DNA of 64,000 bases from assembly GCF_033568475.1 (NCBI RefSeq), contig NC_133122.1:66425442-66489441 (forward strand). Direction: 5' to 3'. Position numbers and translations under genes: made by a program. Position 1 is the first letter of the stretch; the number at the start of each line of letters is the position of its first letter. Of the stretch, positions 1 through 12,374 are shown one piece after another. The notes beneath the pieces were generated by a model. It was not told the DNA's origin. It ran no database searches and saw nothing but the letters and a program-made list of their open reading frames with translations. This stretch comes from Henckelia pumila (Eukaryota > Streptophyta > Magnoliopsida > Lamiales > Gesneriaceae).

Positions 1-435
1 AAGCTGTACATTGGATCGACACATGTTGTAAGTTGGGTGGAACTCCCATGGGATCGGCTCATATTATTGGGGGATCCACATGGCGACCGTCCATCACAAC
101 TTAATATTGATGGGTCATCTTGACATGTCACAATAAACGGCGTCATATTATTGGGCCCTTATTGGACATGAGGTATAAACATGGAGGTTGCTTTGGAAGC
201 AATTGGGCTCTACCTTTTGAAATTATGGTTGGCTGATATTATTCGGGACCATAGATTGTCAATTGGACTCCATGTTCTCACTAAGGAAAACAGTTTCCCG
301 TTTTCACTAGAGGGTAGTGAAATCGTTAAAATAGTGGGAGTGAGATTCATAAAATAAATTTCGCCTATTTTATGTCTTAGTAAATTGCTTAAACAATCAC
401 TGATATTTGTCTGTTTCTTTTCAGTATTTCATAAG
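1..435 (+). other. Copia internal leader (untranslated)
   Basis: This stretch lies between the off-window 5' LTR/primer-binding site and the first gag ATG at 436. I see no long open frame and no LTR terminus in it. Its place before gag makes it the untranslated leader, which would normally hold packaging signals. Confidence 0.5.
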
Positions 436-3400
436 ATGAATTCGCGTAATCCACTTTTCTCGATCCTCGAACAAAATAAGTTGACTGGCGCAAACTATAC
501 GAAATGGTTCTGTAAGTTGAAGATTGTCTTGACTTCGGAGAAGATGCTCTACGTGTTAGAAAAATCTCCTCCGAAGGAAGCACCAGCTGACGTAAGTCCG
601 GAAGAGTTAGCCAAACTTGATACATGGTGGGACCATGATATCAAGACCAAATGCTAAATGCAAGCCTCGATGTTTGATGAACTCCAGAGGCGATTTGAGG
701 ACACCGTGAATGTTGCTGACATTCACGTTCAACTCAAGGAACTTTTTGGGGCTCAATCGAGGGCTGAAAGGTTCGCTACTGTAAAGGAGCTAATGACGTG
801 TCGCATGCGTGAAGGGACTTCGGTCCGTGATCATGGGGTACGAGTGATTTGGCTCATACAGAAGTTGATAACCCTTGATTTGGTGTTGGAGCATGAACTC
901 AACATGGACTTACTACTTCTGTCTCTTCCTTCTTCGTTTGACGGATTTGTGGTGAATTTCAATATGAACAAGATAGAGGCCTCCCTTGAAGAGATGGTCA
1001 ATATGCTTGTGACATATGAATCCACATTAAAGAAGGATAAACCGGCTTTCTTGGTGGGCTCCTCTTCTTCTGCTAAGAAGGGGCCAAGTACAAAGGGTAA
1101 GAAACGTTCTGCCCCACCCAAGAAAATCGAACCCGAGAAGAAGTACAAGACAAAGGCTTCAAACATGGAAAAATCCAAGGATGTTTGCCATTACTGCAAG
1201 AAGCCCGGTCATTGGAAGCGTAACTGCAAGGAATATCTAGAGCAGTTGCGAACTGCGAAGGGTATGTTCTATATTGAAATAAATGTTTCACTTAATACTA
1301 CTTATTGGGTATTGGATACCGGATGTGGATCTCACATTTGCAATGATTTGCAGGTGATGATAAGAAGTCGCAGGCTTAGAATGGGTGAGACCCAGCTGAG
1401 GCTCGGAAATGGTTCCAGAATTGAAGCTAAAGCCGTGGGAGATGTTTATTTAATTTTGCAGAACGGTTTTAAGTTACTTTTAAGAGATGTTTTATTTGTT
1501 CCGGATTTGATTAAAAACATTATTTCTGTTTCTATGCTTGATAGAGATGGTTATTCTTGAAATTTTGTGAATGGGATTTGCAATATTTACAAGAATGAAT
1601 GTTTAATTGGAAATGGACAACTTGAAAACGATCTATACAACTTAAAACTAAAAGACGTTCCAATAAATTATGTTGATAAACCGGCAACAACAAACAAAAG
1701 AAAAATCGATAGCCAAAACCCGGCAAACCTTTGGCATGCTAGGCTAGGTCATATTTCCTCAAGGAGGATGAACAAGCTAGTGGGAGAGGGCATGTTTGAT
1801 ATGTCTGATATTAACTCTCTACCTACTTGTGAATCCTGCCTGAAAGGAAAAATGACTAAATCTCCTTTTATGGGGAAACCTGAGCGTAGTCAAAATCTGT
1901 TGGATTTGATCCATACAGATGTTTGTGGTCCATTTAGAGTTTGTATTCAATATGGCCACACCTACTTCATTACCTTTACTGATGATTATTCGAGGTATGG
2001 GTATTTATATTTAATGAAATATAAGTCTGAAGCATTTGAAAAGTTCAAAGAATTCAAGGCTGAAGTAGAAAACAAGCTAGGTAAAAGTATTAAAGCACTT
2101 CGATCGGATCGAGGTGGAGAATACTTAAGTATCGAGTTTTTGGACTATCTAAAAGAGAATGGGATTCTCTCTCAGTGGACTCCTCCTATGACACCACAGC
2201 TTAATGGTGTATCGGAGCGTCGTAATCAAACTTTGTTGGACATGGTTCGGTCCATGATGAGCTTCACTGAGCTTCCACCTTTGTTTTGGGGCTATGCGCT
2301 TGAAACGGCGGTATTGTTGTTGAACAATGTCCACACTAAAGCAGTGGACAAAACACCATACGAGTTATGGAATGGCAAAGCTCCTAAGTATTCGTACTTG
2401 AGGATTTGGGGATGTCCTGCTTACGTGAAGCGGACAGTGGGAGATAAGTTGGATAGTCGATCCAGCTTATGTTATTTTGTAGGGTATCCAAAGAATTCAA
2501 TCGGATATTATTTCTATTATCCTGCTGAAACAAAGGTGTTTGTTTCAAGGAATGCCACCTTCTTGGAGAAGGAGTTCTTATTGGATAAGAAAGGCGAGAT
2601 GATGGAACTCGAAGAAATTCGAGAAGAACCCGAAATACAAAATAACAATCCTACACCTCAGGAACCATTGATAGACATGTCTGTACCTAGAAGATCCGAG
2701 AGGACTTCTAGACCTCCTATTCGATATGGTCTTCTTCTTGAAGGGGATCAAGATGAACCCGATGTTGGATGTGATCCAAGAAACTTCAAGGAAGCAATTT
2801 CTGATGCGGATTCAAATTTATGGCTTGAAGCTATGCAGTCGGAAATAGATTCGATGCATACAAACCAAGTTTGGTCTTTAGTAGATCCTCCCGATGGAAT
2901 TGTTCCAATAGGGTGTAAATGGATCTACAAGAGAAAGCTTGGGCCTGATGGTAAGGTATTGACCTACAAGGCACGATTGGTGGCAAAAGGTTATACTCAA
3001 AGACAAGGAGTTGACTATGATGAAACCTTTTCACCAGTTGCAATGTTCAAGTCCATAAGAATCCTTATTGCCAAGCTGCATGGTATGACTATGAGATATG
3101 GCAAATGGATGTGAAGACTGCTTTTCTTATGAAGACATTAAGAAGAAATCTATATGAAGCAGCCTGAGGGGTACACATCCATGGGAAGCGAGCATAAGGT
3201 ATGCAAGCTTCAGAGATCAATTTATGGTCTAAAACAAGCATCAAGAAGTTGGAACCAGAAATTTGATGAAACAATAAAAGATTTTGGTTTCATCAAGAAT
3301 CCGGAGGAACCATGCGTGTACAAGAAAGTAGTTAAGGATGCTGTGACATTCTTAGTACTTTATGTTGATGACATCCTACTCATTGGAATGATGTAGGGAT

Positions 3401-4346
3401 GTTGCAGTCAACAAAGATATGGTTATCAGGTAGATTCTCGATGAAGGATTTGGGTGAGGCATCCTATATTCTTGGGATACAGATCTATAGAGATAGATCT
3501 AAGAGAATGATAGGACTCACTCAATCAACCTACATCGACACCATATTGAAACGGTTTTCAATGGATGGGTCCAAGAGAGGACATCTACCCATGTGTCATG
3601 GAGTTTCTCTATCCAAGTCTATGTGTCCCAAGACTGATGAAGAGATAGAGAAAATGACACATGTACCATATGCGTCAGCCATAGGTAGTATCATGTATGG
3701 GATGATATCTACCAGACCGGATGTAGCATTTGCTCTGAGTGTCACGAGCAGATATCAAGCTAATCCCGGTCAAATGCATTGGAAAGCCGTGAAGGACATT
3801 CTTAAGTACTTACGAAGGACTAAGAATATGTTCATGGTATATGGAGGAAGAGAACTAAAATTGGAAGGCTATACCGACTCTAGCTTCCAAAGTGACGTGG
3901 ATGACTCGAAGTCAACCTCTGGATTTGTGTTCATGCTCAATGGCGGTGCTGTCTCTTGGAAGAGTTCCAAGCAGGACACCACAGCGGATTCCACCACTGA
4001 AGCAGAATACATTGCAGCATCAGCTGCTGCTAAAGAGGCCGTTTGGATGAGGAATTTCGTCCAAGAGTTGGGCGTCATTCCTGAAGTTGTTGGTCCAGTC
4101 CCGGTGTACTGTGACAACACGGGTGCCGTTGCTCAGGCAAAGGAGCCAAGGTCTCATCAAAGATCCAAACACGTACTGAGGAAATACCACATCATCCGGG
4201 AGATTGTGGAAAGAGGAGACATTACTGTCGAAAGAGTGGCCTCTGCAGACAATATCGCTGATCCACTTACTAAGCCCTTGCCAGGACCATTATTTGACAA
4301 ACATCGCGAAGCAATGGGTCTACGTAGTATGACTAGTTGGCTTTAG
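436..4346 (+). pseudogene. Copia gag-pol polyprotein, disrupted
   Basis: This polyprotein would supply capsid, protease, integrase, reverse transcriptase and RNase H for retrotransposition. Seen in order: a gag N-terminus from 436; a CCHC zinc knuckle (CHYCKKPGHWKRNC) at 1,186-1,227; the protease motif LDTGCGSH near 1,310; a GAG-pre-integrase box (LWHARLGH) near 1,730; the integrase core with HTD near 1,915, RSDRGGEY near 2,105 and a downstream glutamate near 2,215; the reverse transcriptase YVDD at 3,361-3,372; and an RNase H domain with TTEAEY near 4,000. Breaks: TAA at 655-657 and TGA at 1,558-1,560 in the same frame, frame changes near 3,085 and 3,390, and stops around 3,128-3,140. It cannot make a full product. 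Confidence 0.9.
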
Positions 4347-4360
4347 GGCAAGTGGGAGAT

Positions 4361-6204
4361 TGAAAGAGTGGGTGCCCGGTGAGCCAACTTGTGGCTAAGA
4401 GCTTTGATGACTCTTTGTATAAACAATCTTTTGTTTAATATTATTTACACTTTTATTAATGGCAATGACTTTATCTTTCTTCATATTGTTATATTGTGAT
4501 ATACTATTGCTGTTTTGATAAAGACCTTGAATATACTATAGTGTATGTAAGATGTGGTAGAACATGGGGATGTCTATCATGAAACACATCTTATAGTCAC
4601 TGTATATTCTAAACTGTTCCTAGTCGATTGAGCCGTCCGATAATAAGGATAAAGATCGCTCGAGTTTGAGACTAGCATTTGCGATGCGGAGTACCACGTT
4701 TCATTGGTAAGGAACATAGAGATGTTCGAAGCATGCAAATGGATATTCATATGATGAATGATCGAACTACCCTATCCGGACTTTCCAAGTGGTTATCACT
4801 TATCGAGTGGATGTAGTTCGCGGTTTTGGTTGTACACCATTAGTCCTTACTACTTGAAACATCATTGAGACTCTATATGCTAGTACTGTGCTTTGACTCG
4901 TTTACCGACTCTATTGGGGTCATCAGGTGTCGGGATTGGGTACAGTTACAACACATATAGGAGTCGATGCTTTGTTGTCAAGGATTCACCACATACTTGC
5001 GAGTGTGGATATCCTATGCGATCTGAGGAGATATTAGTGTGACGAATCTCTGGCCAGAGTACATGATGTGGTTTAAGAAATGGTTTCTTAGTAGCACATG
5101 CGATGTCACTATTTGATCTTCAAGATGTATTGCATAGTTATCAAATCTCGAACGACTCTCGATATACCAATGGTTGTTGATTCGATCGGGATATATGGAT
5201 GAAGGGACCGTACTGTACGCTAACCAAAATCTATTGGTTCTTGTAGGCACTATCAGTGATACCTAGGGAATCATGGGGCGATGTTGCTAGGCGCTCTTAC
5301 CATGATTCGATGGGCAAGTCGGAAATTGTTGTTCCGAGTCACAAGGATTTGTGAGCCCACGGCTAGCTGTATCCCTGAACCATTGAGGGTCACACAGTGT
5401 AATGGATTTTTAATCCCCGTTGAGATAGTTAAATTTAAAGAGTTAAATTTAATGAACAAAGAAGTTGGACTTCTTAATTATGAGTAGAGGAGTAAGATTT
5501 CCTAAAATGACATAGGGATGAACATTTTTGGAAACCACTGAATTCGGATACAGAAAAATTTATCTTGACTTTAAAAGGTGCAGAAATGGTTTCTGTGCAC
5601 ATTGGTAAAATCAGTTTATCAATCGGAGTCACGATGAATTTTATATTAATTTCTGAACATGCGGGCTTTGCTTGTCGGGCTTGAACTTATGACTAATGGG
5701 CCCTAAGCTGTTAGTGGCCTACATTATAAATAAGTTAATGCAGTACAAAAATTACACACAACAGGTCACAATTTTCGAAAAAAACCCTATTTTTCTCTCT
5801 GAAGTGGCCGACCCCCTCTCCCCTCTGCTCGGTAAAATCCAGTCTGTGAATTTTGAATTGCAGTCTGGTTTAACGGATCAAATTCGTTAATCTCTTCGTA
5901 GAAACATCTGATAGATTTTCTAGTGCAATCTATCAGAGGGATTAAATATCCGTTCGTGGACCTGATTGAAGAACAGTTCGTCCATCAGTTCCAGGGATAT
6001 ACAACAAGAGCAGAGCAATCTGTTGGTGTCCAAAATCTCGATTCGAGATTGAGGTAAAAATTTATAATCGTTATTTAATTTTTACACACACACAATTTAA
6101 TCGTAAGGTTGATACCTATTATGGAATCGTTCCATACAAAAATTTTAAACTTCCGCTGCACCAGGTATCAATCCTAATTAATCTGATCGCCGAGTTATCC
6201 AACA
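4361..6204 (+). repeat. Copia 3' LTR (copy 1, 1,844 bp)
   Basis: The repeat begins TGAAAGAG immediately after a purine-rich tract (GGGCAAGTGGGAGAT) and ends CCAACA. It is nearly identical along its length to 6,738-8,584, differing by scattered substitutions and small indels. Beginning with TG and ending with CA fits an LTR. Small open frames inside it occur in both copies but show no family resemblance, so I do not call them genes. Confidence 0.85.
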
Positions 6205-6723
6205 ATGTTCATGGTATATGGAGGAAGAGAACTAAAATTGGAAGGCTATACCGACTCTAGCTTCCAAAGTGACGTGGATGACTCGAAGTCAACCTCTGGA
6301 TTTGTGTTCATGCTCAATGGCGGTGCTGTCTCTTGGAAGAGTTCCAAGCAGGACACCACAGCGGATTCCACCACTGAGGCAGAATACATTGCAGCATCAG
6401 CTGCTGCTAAAGAGGCCGTTTGGATGAGGAATTTCGTCCAAGAGTTGGGCGTCATTCCTGAAGTTGTTGGTCCAGTCCCGGTGTACTGTGACAACACGGG
6501 TGCCGTTGCTCAGGCAAAGGAACCAAGGTCTCATCAAAGATCCAAACACGTACTGAGGAAATACCACATCATCCGGGAGATTGTGGAAAGAGGAGACATC
6601 ACTGTCTAAAGAGTGGCCTCTGCAGACAATATCGCTGATCCACTTACTAAGCCCTTGTCAGGACCATTATTTGACAAACATCGCGAAGCAATGGGTCTAC
6701 GTAGTATGACTAGTTGGCTTTAG
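6205..6723 (+). pseudogene. Copia RNase H C-terminal fragment, second copy
   Basis: This is a near-identical copy of the last 170 or so codons of the upstream pol gene, starting at its MFMVYGG segment and keeping the TTEAEY region. A TAA at 6,605-6,607 interrupts the frame where the first copy reads through. The ATG at the start is an internal methionine of pol, not a real start. Confidence 0.85.
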
Positions 6724-6737
6724 GGCAAGTGGGAGAT

Positions 6738-8584
6738 TGAAAGAGTAGGTGCCCGTTGAGCCAACTTGTGGCTAAGGGCTTTGATGACTCTTTGTATAAA
6801 CAATCTTTTGTTTAATATAATTTACACTTTTATTAATGGCAATGACTTTATCTTTCTTCATATTGTTATATTGTGATATACTATTGTTGTTTTGATAAAG
6901 ACCTTGAATATACTATAGTGTATGTAAGATGTGGTAGAACATGGGGATGTCTATCATGAAACACATCTTATAGTCACTGTATGTTCTAAACTGTTCCTAG
7001 TCGATTGAGCCGTCCGATAATTAGGATAAGGATCGCTCGAGTTTGAGACTAGCATTTGCGATGCAGAGTACCACGTTTCATTGGTAAGGAACATAGAGAT
7101 GTTCGAAGCATGCAAATGGATATTCATACGATGAATGATCGAACTACCCTATCCGGACTTTCCAAGTGGTTATCACTTATCGAGTGGATAAAGTCCGCGG
7201 TTTTGGTTGTACACCATTAGTCCTTACTACTTGAAACATCATTGAGACTCTATATGCTAGTACTGTGCTTTGACTCGTTTACCGACTCTATTGGGGTCAT
7301 CAGGTGTCGGGATTGGGTACAGTTACAACACATATAGGAGTCGATGCTTTGTTGTCAAGAATTCACCACATACTTGCGAGTATGGATATCCTATGCGATC
7401 TGAGGAGATATTAGTGTGACGAATCTCTGGCCAGAGTACATGATGTGTTTTAAGAAATAGTTTCTTAGTAACACATGCGATGTCACTATTTGATCTTCAA
7501 GATGTATTGCATAGTTATCGAATCTCGAACGACTCTCGATATACCAATGGTTGTTGATTCGATCGGGATATATGGATGAAGGGACCGTACTGTACGCTAA
7601 CCAAAATCTATTGGTTCTTGCAGGCACTATCAGTGATACCTAGGAAATAATGGGGCGATGTTTCTAGGCGCTCTTACCATGATTCGATGGGCAAGTCGGA
7701 AATCGTTGTTCCGAGTCACAAGGAGTTGTGAGCCTACGGCTAGCTGTATCCCTGAACCATTGAGGGTCACACAGAGTAATGGATTTTTAATCCCCGTTGA
7801 GATAGTTAAATTTAAAGAGTTAAATTTAATGAACAAAGAAGTTGGACTTCTTAATTATGAGTAGAGGAGTAAGATTTCCTAAAATGACATAGGGATGGGC
7901 ATTTTTGGAAATCACTGAATTCGAATTCAGAAAAATTTATCTTGACTTTAAAAGGTGCAGAAATGGTTTCTGTGCACATTGGTGAAATCGGTTTATCAAT
8001 CGGAGTCATGATGAATTTTATATTAATTTCTGAATATGCGGGCTTTGCTTGTCGGGCTTGAACTTATGACTAATGGGCCCTAAGCTGTTAGTGGCCTACA
8101 TTATAAATAAGTTATTGCAGTACAAAAATAATACACAACAGGTCACAAAATTTTCGAAAAACCCTAGTATTTTTCCTCTGAAGTGGCCGCCCCCTTTTCC
8201 CCTCTGCTCGGTAAAATCCAGTCTGTGAATTTTGAATTACAGTCTGGTTTAACGGATCAAATTCGTTAATTCTCTTCGTAGAAACTTCTGATAGATTTTT
8301 TAGTGCAATCTATCAGAGGGATTAATTATCCGTTCGTGGACCTGATTGAAGAACAGTTCGTCCATCAGTTACAGGGATATACAACAAGAGCAGAGCAATA
8401 TGTTGGTGTCCATAATCTCGCTTCGAGATTGGAGGTAAAAATTTATAATTGTTATTTAATTTTTACACACACAATTTAATCGTAAGGTTTTGATACCCAT
8501 TATGGAATCGTTCCATATAAAATTTTTAAACTTCCGCTGCACCGGGTATCAATCCTGATTGATCTGATCGCCGCGTTCTCCAAC
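6738..8584 (+). repeat. Copia LTR (copy 2, 1,847 bp)
   Basis: It has the same start (TGAAAGAG) and end (CCAACA) as LTR copy 1 and is almost the same length. It closes the second copia copy, and non-LTR sequence begins at 8,585. Confidence 0.85.
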
Positions 8585-9090
8585 ATGTCTGTCTACTCTG
8601 GTGTACTAGACGAGTGTGGTTGCACCCAGAGGTTGATCCGTGCGGTGGCAGCACTCATATGGTGCCGGTTCTGAGCATGACTTTTCAGATGACCCTGTAC
8701 CAGTCATCATGTTGCATGCATTATATACATATGTTTACTCATGTCTATGTACTGGGCGTAGCGCTCACGTCCTAGTTGTTATCTTGGACACCCTATTCCA
8801 TGGGGCAGGTCGCAGGATGGACGGAGCTGGTAGTTCAAGGCAGGACTAGGGAGCAGGAGCTTTGAGGATTTTATTATACAGCAGGATTCGATATAGCTGT
8901 ATATTGTTTACTGTTTAAGATTTCGATTTGGTTGTATCATTACAGATTTAAGCCTGGATTATATTACTAAGCTGATATGTAAATTATGGTTAAGTTTCCG
9001 CACATTTTTACTCTGTTAAGTATTTTGCTGTATTAAGTTTAATGCATGCTATTAGTTGCCAGTTAGTAGGTTATTCCATGCAGGGTCACT
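8585..9090. other. Unassigned, retroelement-like flank
   Basis: This is 0.5 kb between the copia LTR and the minus-strand copia fragment. A 69-codon open frame at 8,640-8,849 has no recognisable family. The style of the sequence (ending near GCAGGGTCACTACA) resembles the end of another retrotransposon, but no domain or paired repeat in the window supports that. Confidence 0.3.
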
Positions 9091-9099
9091 ACATTTTTC

Positions 9100-10655
9100 A
9101 CCATGACTTTCCACCTCTTAAAGGTTTCGTAAACATCCTATTTATTTTTCAAAAAATAAACCCAAACTTTCATGCTCGAATCATCGATAAATGTGACATA
9201 ATATCGTGAGCCTCCAAGAGATGTCATAGGAGATGGCCCCCACACGTCTGTATGAACCAGTTCCAACTTTGATGCCTTTGGTTCTCTGCCACCTTTTGAA
9301 AAACTCACATTTTTCTGCTTTCCAAGAATACAACTTTCACATAGCTTGTGTTCGACGGACTTTAATTCCGGCAGCTTTCCATTTGATAACAGCAACTTCA
9401 TTCTCTTCTCACTCATATGTCCAAGTCTACGGTGCCATAGACTTGAGTTAGCTCCAGCATTCACAGCCTCTAACGTATCTCTGCAACTGGAAGTCATGTA
9501 GAGGGTTCTAGTTTTCTGTCCTCGAGCAACAATCATGGATCCTTTGCTCACTTTCCAGGAACCATCACCGAAGTTCACATTATGACCTTCGTCATCGAGC
9601 TGTCCCACTGAGATCAGATTTCGCGTCAGCCTTGGTACATGTCTGACTTTATTGATTTTTCAGACAGATTCATTTGACATTTTCAACCGGACATCTCCCA
9701 TACCAACAATCTCAAAAGAACCATCAGCCAGAAAAAATTTTCCGTAATCGCGGACAATGTAATTATCGAATACATCGCGATTACCCGTGGTATGAAATGA
9801 GGCTCCAGAATCCATAACCAAAGAGTCAACAAGGCTTTTCATGGATAGTACTAAAGCATCGTGTACCTCCTCAGTCACAACATTTGCGTTATTTGTTGCT
9901 TTGCAGTTTCTTTTCAGGTGGTCAATCTCACCGCAGCTCCAGCACTTCAACTTCTTTTCAAATGTGATTTTATCTTTACCATTCCTTGACTTGGACCTGC
10001 TCCGCCATTTGTTAGAATTCTTTTCGACATTCCTGTCCCTACCTCTATTAACCAGATTAAGAGCAGAACTCGATTATGCTTTATCACCAGAATCCATCCT
10101 GTGAACTTCTTAGGCAAGAATCCGGTCTCTGACATCATTAAATTGTAATTTTTCTTTGCCAACAGAATTGCTAACTGCTGCCCGCATCGGCTCCCAAGTA
10201 TTTGGCAAAGACGCCAAAAGAATAAGTGCACGAATCTCATCATCAAAATTTATTTCAACCGATGTCAATTGAGAAACAATGTATTGAATTCATTGATATG
10301 TACTGCTATTGAACCGCTTTCGCCCATCTTCAAGTTAAATAACTTTTTCATCAGTTGTACTTTATTATTGGCTGATGGCTTCTTGTACATGTCTGATAAG
10401 ATGGACATCATCTCCTCCGTGGTATTTTCCCCCGCCACATTATGTGCCACGTTCTTTGTTAGCTAGGGTCAATCTAATAACCCCTAACACCTGTCGGTCA
10501 AGAAGCTCCCACTCATCGACCTCCATTTTTTCCGGCTTTTTTTCCCAATAGAAGTTGATGTAGCTTCTTGTTATACAAATAATCTCTAATCTGTAAGCAC
10601 CAGAACGTAAATTCTGAACCATCGAACTTGTTGATGCCAGGGCCGGATCCGTCAT
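9100..10655 (-). pseudogene. Copia gag/protease/integrase fragment
   Basis: The 5' half of a copia polyprotein, read right to left. Gag segments lie at about 10,655-9,950 in more than one frame, so frameshifts are present. A zinc knuckle (CWSCGEIDHLKRNC) lies near 9,945-9,900. A protease-like motif (VMDSGASFHTT) follows near 9,820. A GAG-pre-integrase box (LWHRRLGHMSEKRM) and the first integrase aspartate (HTDVWGP) lie in the frame 9,608-9,138. A break near 9,655 separates the protease and integrase frames. It is not functional. Confidence 0.85.
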
Positions 10656-10770
10656 TTTCGGTCATCATTTTGCCTTAAAAAATTTCAAAAAATCTTTTCT
10701 GATGTGGAAGTTCTTCAGACAGAGCTGCAACCACAGAGCATACTCAAAATTTAGGAAATTTTACACCAAG

Positions 10771-10782
10771 GCTCTGATACCA
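10771..10782 (-). other. Primer-binding site (initiator tRNA-Met type)
   Basis: On the minus strand this reads TGGTATCAGAGC, the standard plant copia primer-binding site for initiator methionine tRNA. It lies two bases inside the LTR boundary, which fixes the orientation and the LTR edge. Confidence 0.9.
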
Positions 10783-10784
10783 GT

Positions 10785-11214
10785 TGTTAGGAAATTAAAG
10801 CCCATAATAACCGATGACCGACGAATAATAAATGCCCAAATAATCACGGAATAAAATAATAAACAAGAACACAATATTTTTACGTGGTTCACCGTTCAAT
10901 ATAGGCTACGTCCACGAAGCTGCTGCAAATATTTATTATCGAAGAAATATTACAAGTGTATACAAAATACTATATCTCTCACCCGATCCCAATCCCTGAG
11001 TATTACCGAGAAAAATTATTTCTCTAACTCACACAAGAGAACACTAAAAAAAACCAAAAAAAAAACTCTCTTTTTCTGTTTTTTTTTTTTTTTTTTGCTC
11101 TCTGCGCTCTGGGAGAATTACATTGAGGAGAGAGGAGCTCAATTTACAGAGCTCCTCTCCGCGTGGTTCCCTTCCCCAACTAGAAATCACCACCTGCCAC
11201 CATCCCACCTAACA
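10785..11214 (-). repeat. Copia LTR of the minus-strand element (430 bp)
   Basis: It is bounded by the perfect short inverted repeat TGTTAGG ... CCTAACA and starts right beside the primer-binding site. It contains a T/A-rich stretch near 11,070-11,095. The partner LTR is not present in the window. Confidence 0.85.
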
Positions 11215-11399
11215 TAGTGTAGTTTACCGGATTAGCATTGCTTACAAACTATTACGTTAACCTCGTTTGGTACATGATGAGATAATTCTAAGACTAGAAG
11301 ATTGATTGATAAGTGGTTGATTAAGGATGATATGTATGTATTGATAGTTTTTTTTTATGTTTGATATTTTTTTTGAGGTAACATGATATGAATTCTTAA
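11215..11399. other. Unassigned AT-rich interval
   Basis: No gene is visible. The motif CTCGTTTGGTAC near 11,265 recurs near 57,715 and may be the end of a short inverted-repeat transposon, but I find no matching second end here. Confidence 0.25.
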
Positions 11400-11929
11400 T
11401 GTATGGAAGGCAAACACGACTATATTAAAATCGTACCCTCAATCCAATAACAAAAGAAATCAAGAAATTTGCCCAATCTTGAAACAAGTAAAAAGTTTTG
11501 GGTTAACCACCTCTAGCTTACAACAAAACTAGCAACAGTAACCACGAAGAAAAACAATTGATCACAACGAGACCTTCAGAAAACCTGTTTCTGACAACCC
11601 ACGAGGATAATCAATCGACAAACGCCACAAAGCTATGAAACTTTGATAAGTTTGATTTTTGGGTAAGCAAAAGCTTAATAAAATTCTAGAGAGAATTTTG
11701 TATGGAATAATCAATAATCTGAAATCTTAATTGTCCTTCAAATAACGAATGTTGTAGTATTTATATTACAACCCAAAATATTGAAAGATAATGTAAAATA
11801 AATCAAAAAAATATCAAAGATATTTCCTAAAGTTTCCTAGTAGGAATGAAAGACCTAAAATAAGCAAAATAATGCCAAAATATTAAAAATCCCGAACACA
11901 CACACAAAACACCTTCGGTGCGTGTAAAA

Positions 11930-12150
11930 TAATCGGGGCGGGCGCGCTAGGGCTAAGCGCGGGCGCGCCTTTGTTGCGCAGGGCAAGGCGCGGGCGCGCC
12001 AATTGTAAGGCGCGGGCGCGCCGAGCTCGCACAATTCTTCGTCAATTTGGCATCCGTAAGCGCGGGCGCGCGATCAAGGGGCGCGGGCGCGCTTCTTCTT
12101 CGCAAAATAAGGGCGCGGGCTCGTGAGTCTGGGGCGCGGGCGCGCCTGGG
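11930..12150. repeat. GC-rich interspersed repeat, core GCGCGGGCGCGC
   Basis: About eight copies of a 12-14 bp core (GCGCGGGCGCGCC and one- to two-base variants) occur within 220 bp, at irregular spacing of about 20-50 bp. Several contain the palindrome GGCGCGCC. The surrounding DNA is strongly AT-rich, so the island stands out sharply. Confidence 0.85.
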
Positions 12151-12374
12151 CTGCGAACAAGGTCTTCAATTTCTTCACTTTTTTGACCGCCTTTGACCTC
12201 AATACGATGATAACTACCTCCAAATTGAATATCAAGAAATCCAACGCCCTCTTGCGACTTCAACATCAAGGATTGAAGTGCTTCCTTGAACTTCTGAGCT
12301 CGGCCTCTCGTAACCGATCCTCGTGGCATCTCCAACAGATCCTTAGTCACTTTATCAGCATGCGAGCTATCCAT
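12042..12374 (-). pseudogene. Possible retroelement polyprotein tail (110 aa)
   Basis: An open frame starting with ATG on the minus strand. Residues about 17-35 (MPRGSVTRGRAQKFKEAL) resemble the basic tail of plant gypsy-like polyproteins. The last third is Pro/Arg-rich because it is translated from the GC-rich repeat. It has no recognisable catalytic domain and may be noncoding. Confidence 0.35.

Larger units (their letters stand above)
1..6204 (+). mobile_element. Ty1/copia retrotransposon, 5' end outside window
   Basis: This is an LTR retrotransposon of the Ty1/copia superfamily, shown by the order gag, protease, integrase, reverse transcriptase, RNase H. The window opens inside the element: its 5' LTR and primer-binding site lie to the left. 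The coding part spans about 436-4,346, a purine-rich tract follows at 4,344-4,360, and the 3' LTR runs 4,361-6,204. In-frame stops and frameshifts show it is dead. The base after its LTR is RNase H sequence of a second copy of the same family, which is best explained by insertion of this copy into an older relative. Confidence 0.85.
6205..8584 (+). mobile_element. Right-hand remnant of a second copia copy
   Basis: Directly after the terminal CA of LTR copy 1 the sequence resumes inside the RNase H domain (equivalent to 3,828 of the first copy). It then runs through the purine tract at about 6,721-6,737 into LTR copy 2. The rest of this second element is not in the window. The simplest reading is that the first element integrated into the RNase H region of this one. 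Confidence 0.7.
9091..11214 (-). mobile_element. Ty1/copia fragment, minus strand, 3' truncated
   Basis: This is the 5' part of a second copia family in reverse orientation. Reading leftwards there is an LTR (10,785-11,214), a primer-binding site (10,771-10,782), gag, a zinc knuckle, protease, the GAG-pre-integrase box and the start of integrase. It breaks off in the integrase near 9,090. Reverse transcriptase, RNase H and the other LTR are missing. Confidence 0.85.
11400..12374 (-). mobile_element. Putative LTR-retroelement fragment with GC-rich repeat
   Basis: On the minus strand an open frame (12,374-12,042) is followed by a GC-rich block, then by AT-rich sequence with a TATAAATA box near 11,755 and a long T-rich tail. 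That order resembles the end of a polyprotein followed by an LTR promoter region. The reading PRGSVTRGRAQKFKEAL resembles a tail seen in some Ty3/gypsy products, from memory. I could not place LTR ends, so the class is uncertain. Confidence 0.4.

Noticed and set aside
5281-7864. Paired 68-codon frames in both copia LTRs
   Set aside because: Conserved only because the LTRs are near-identical copies; no domain.
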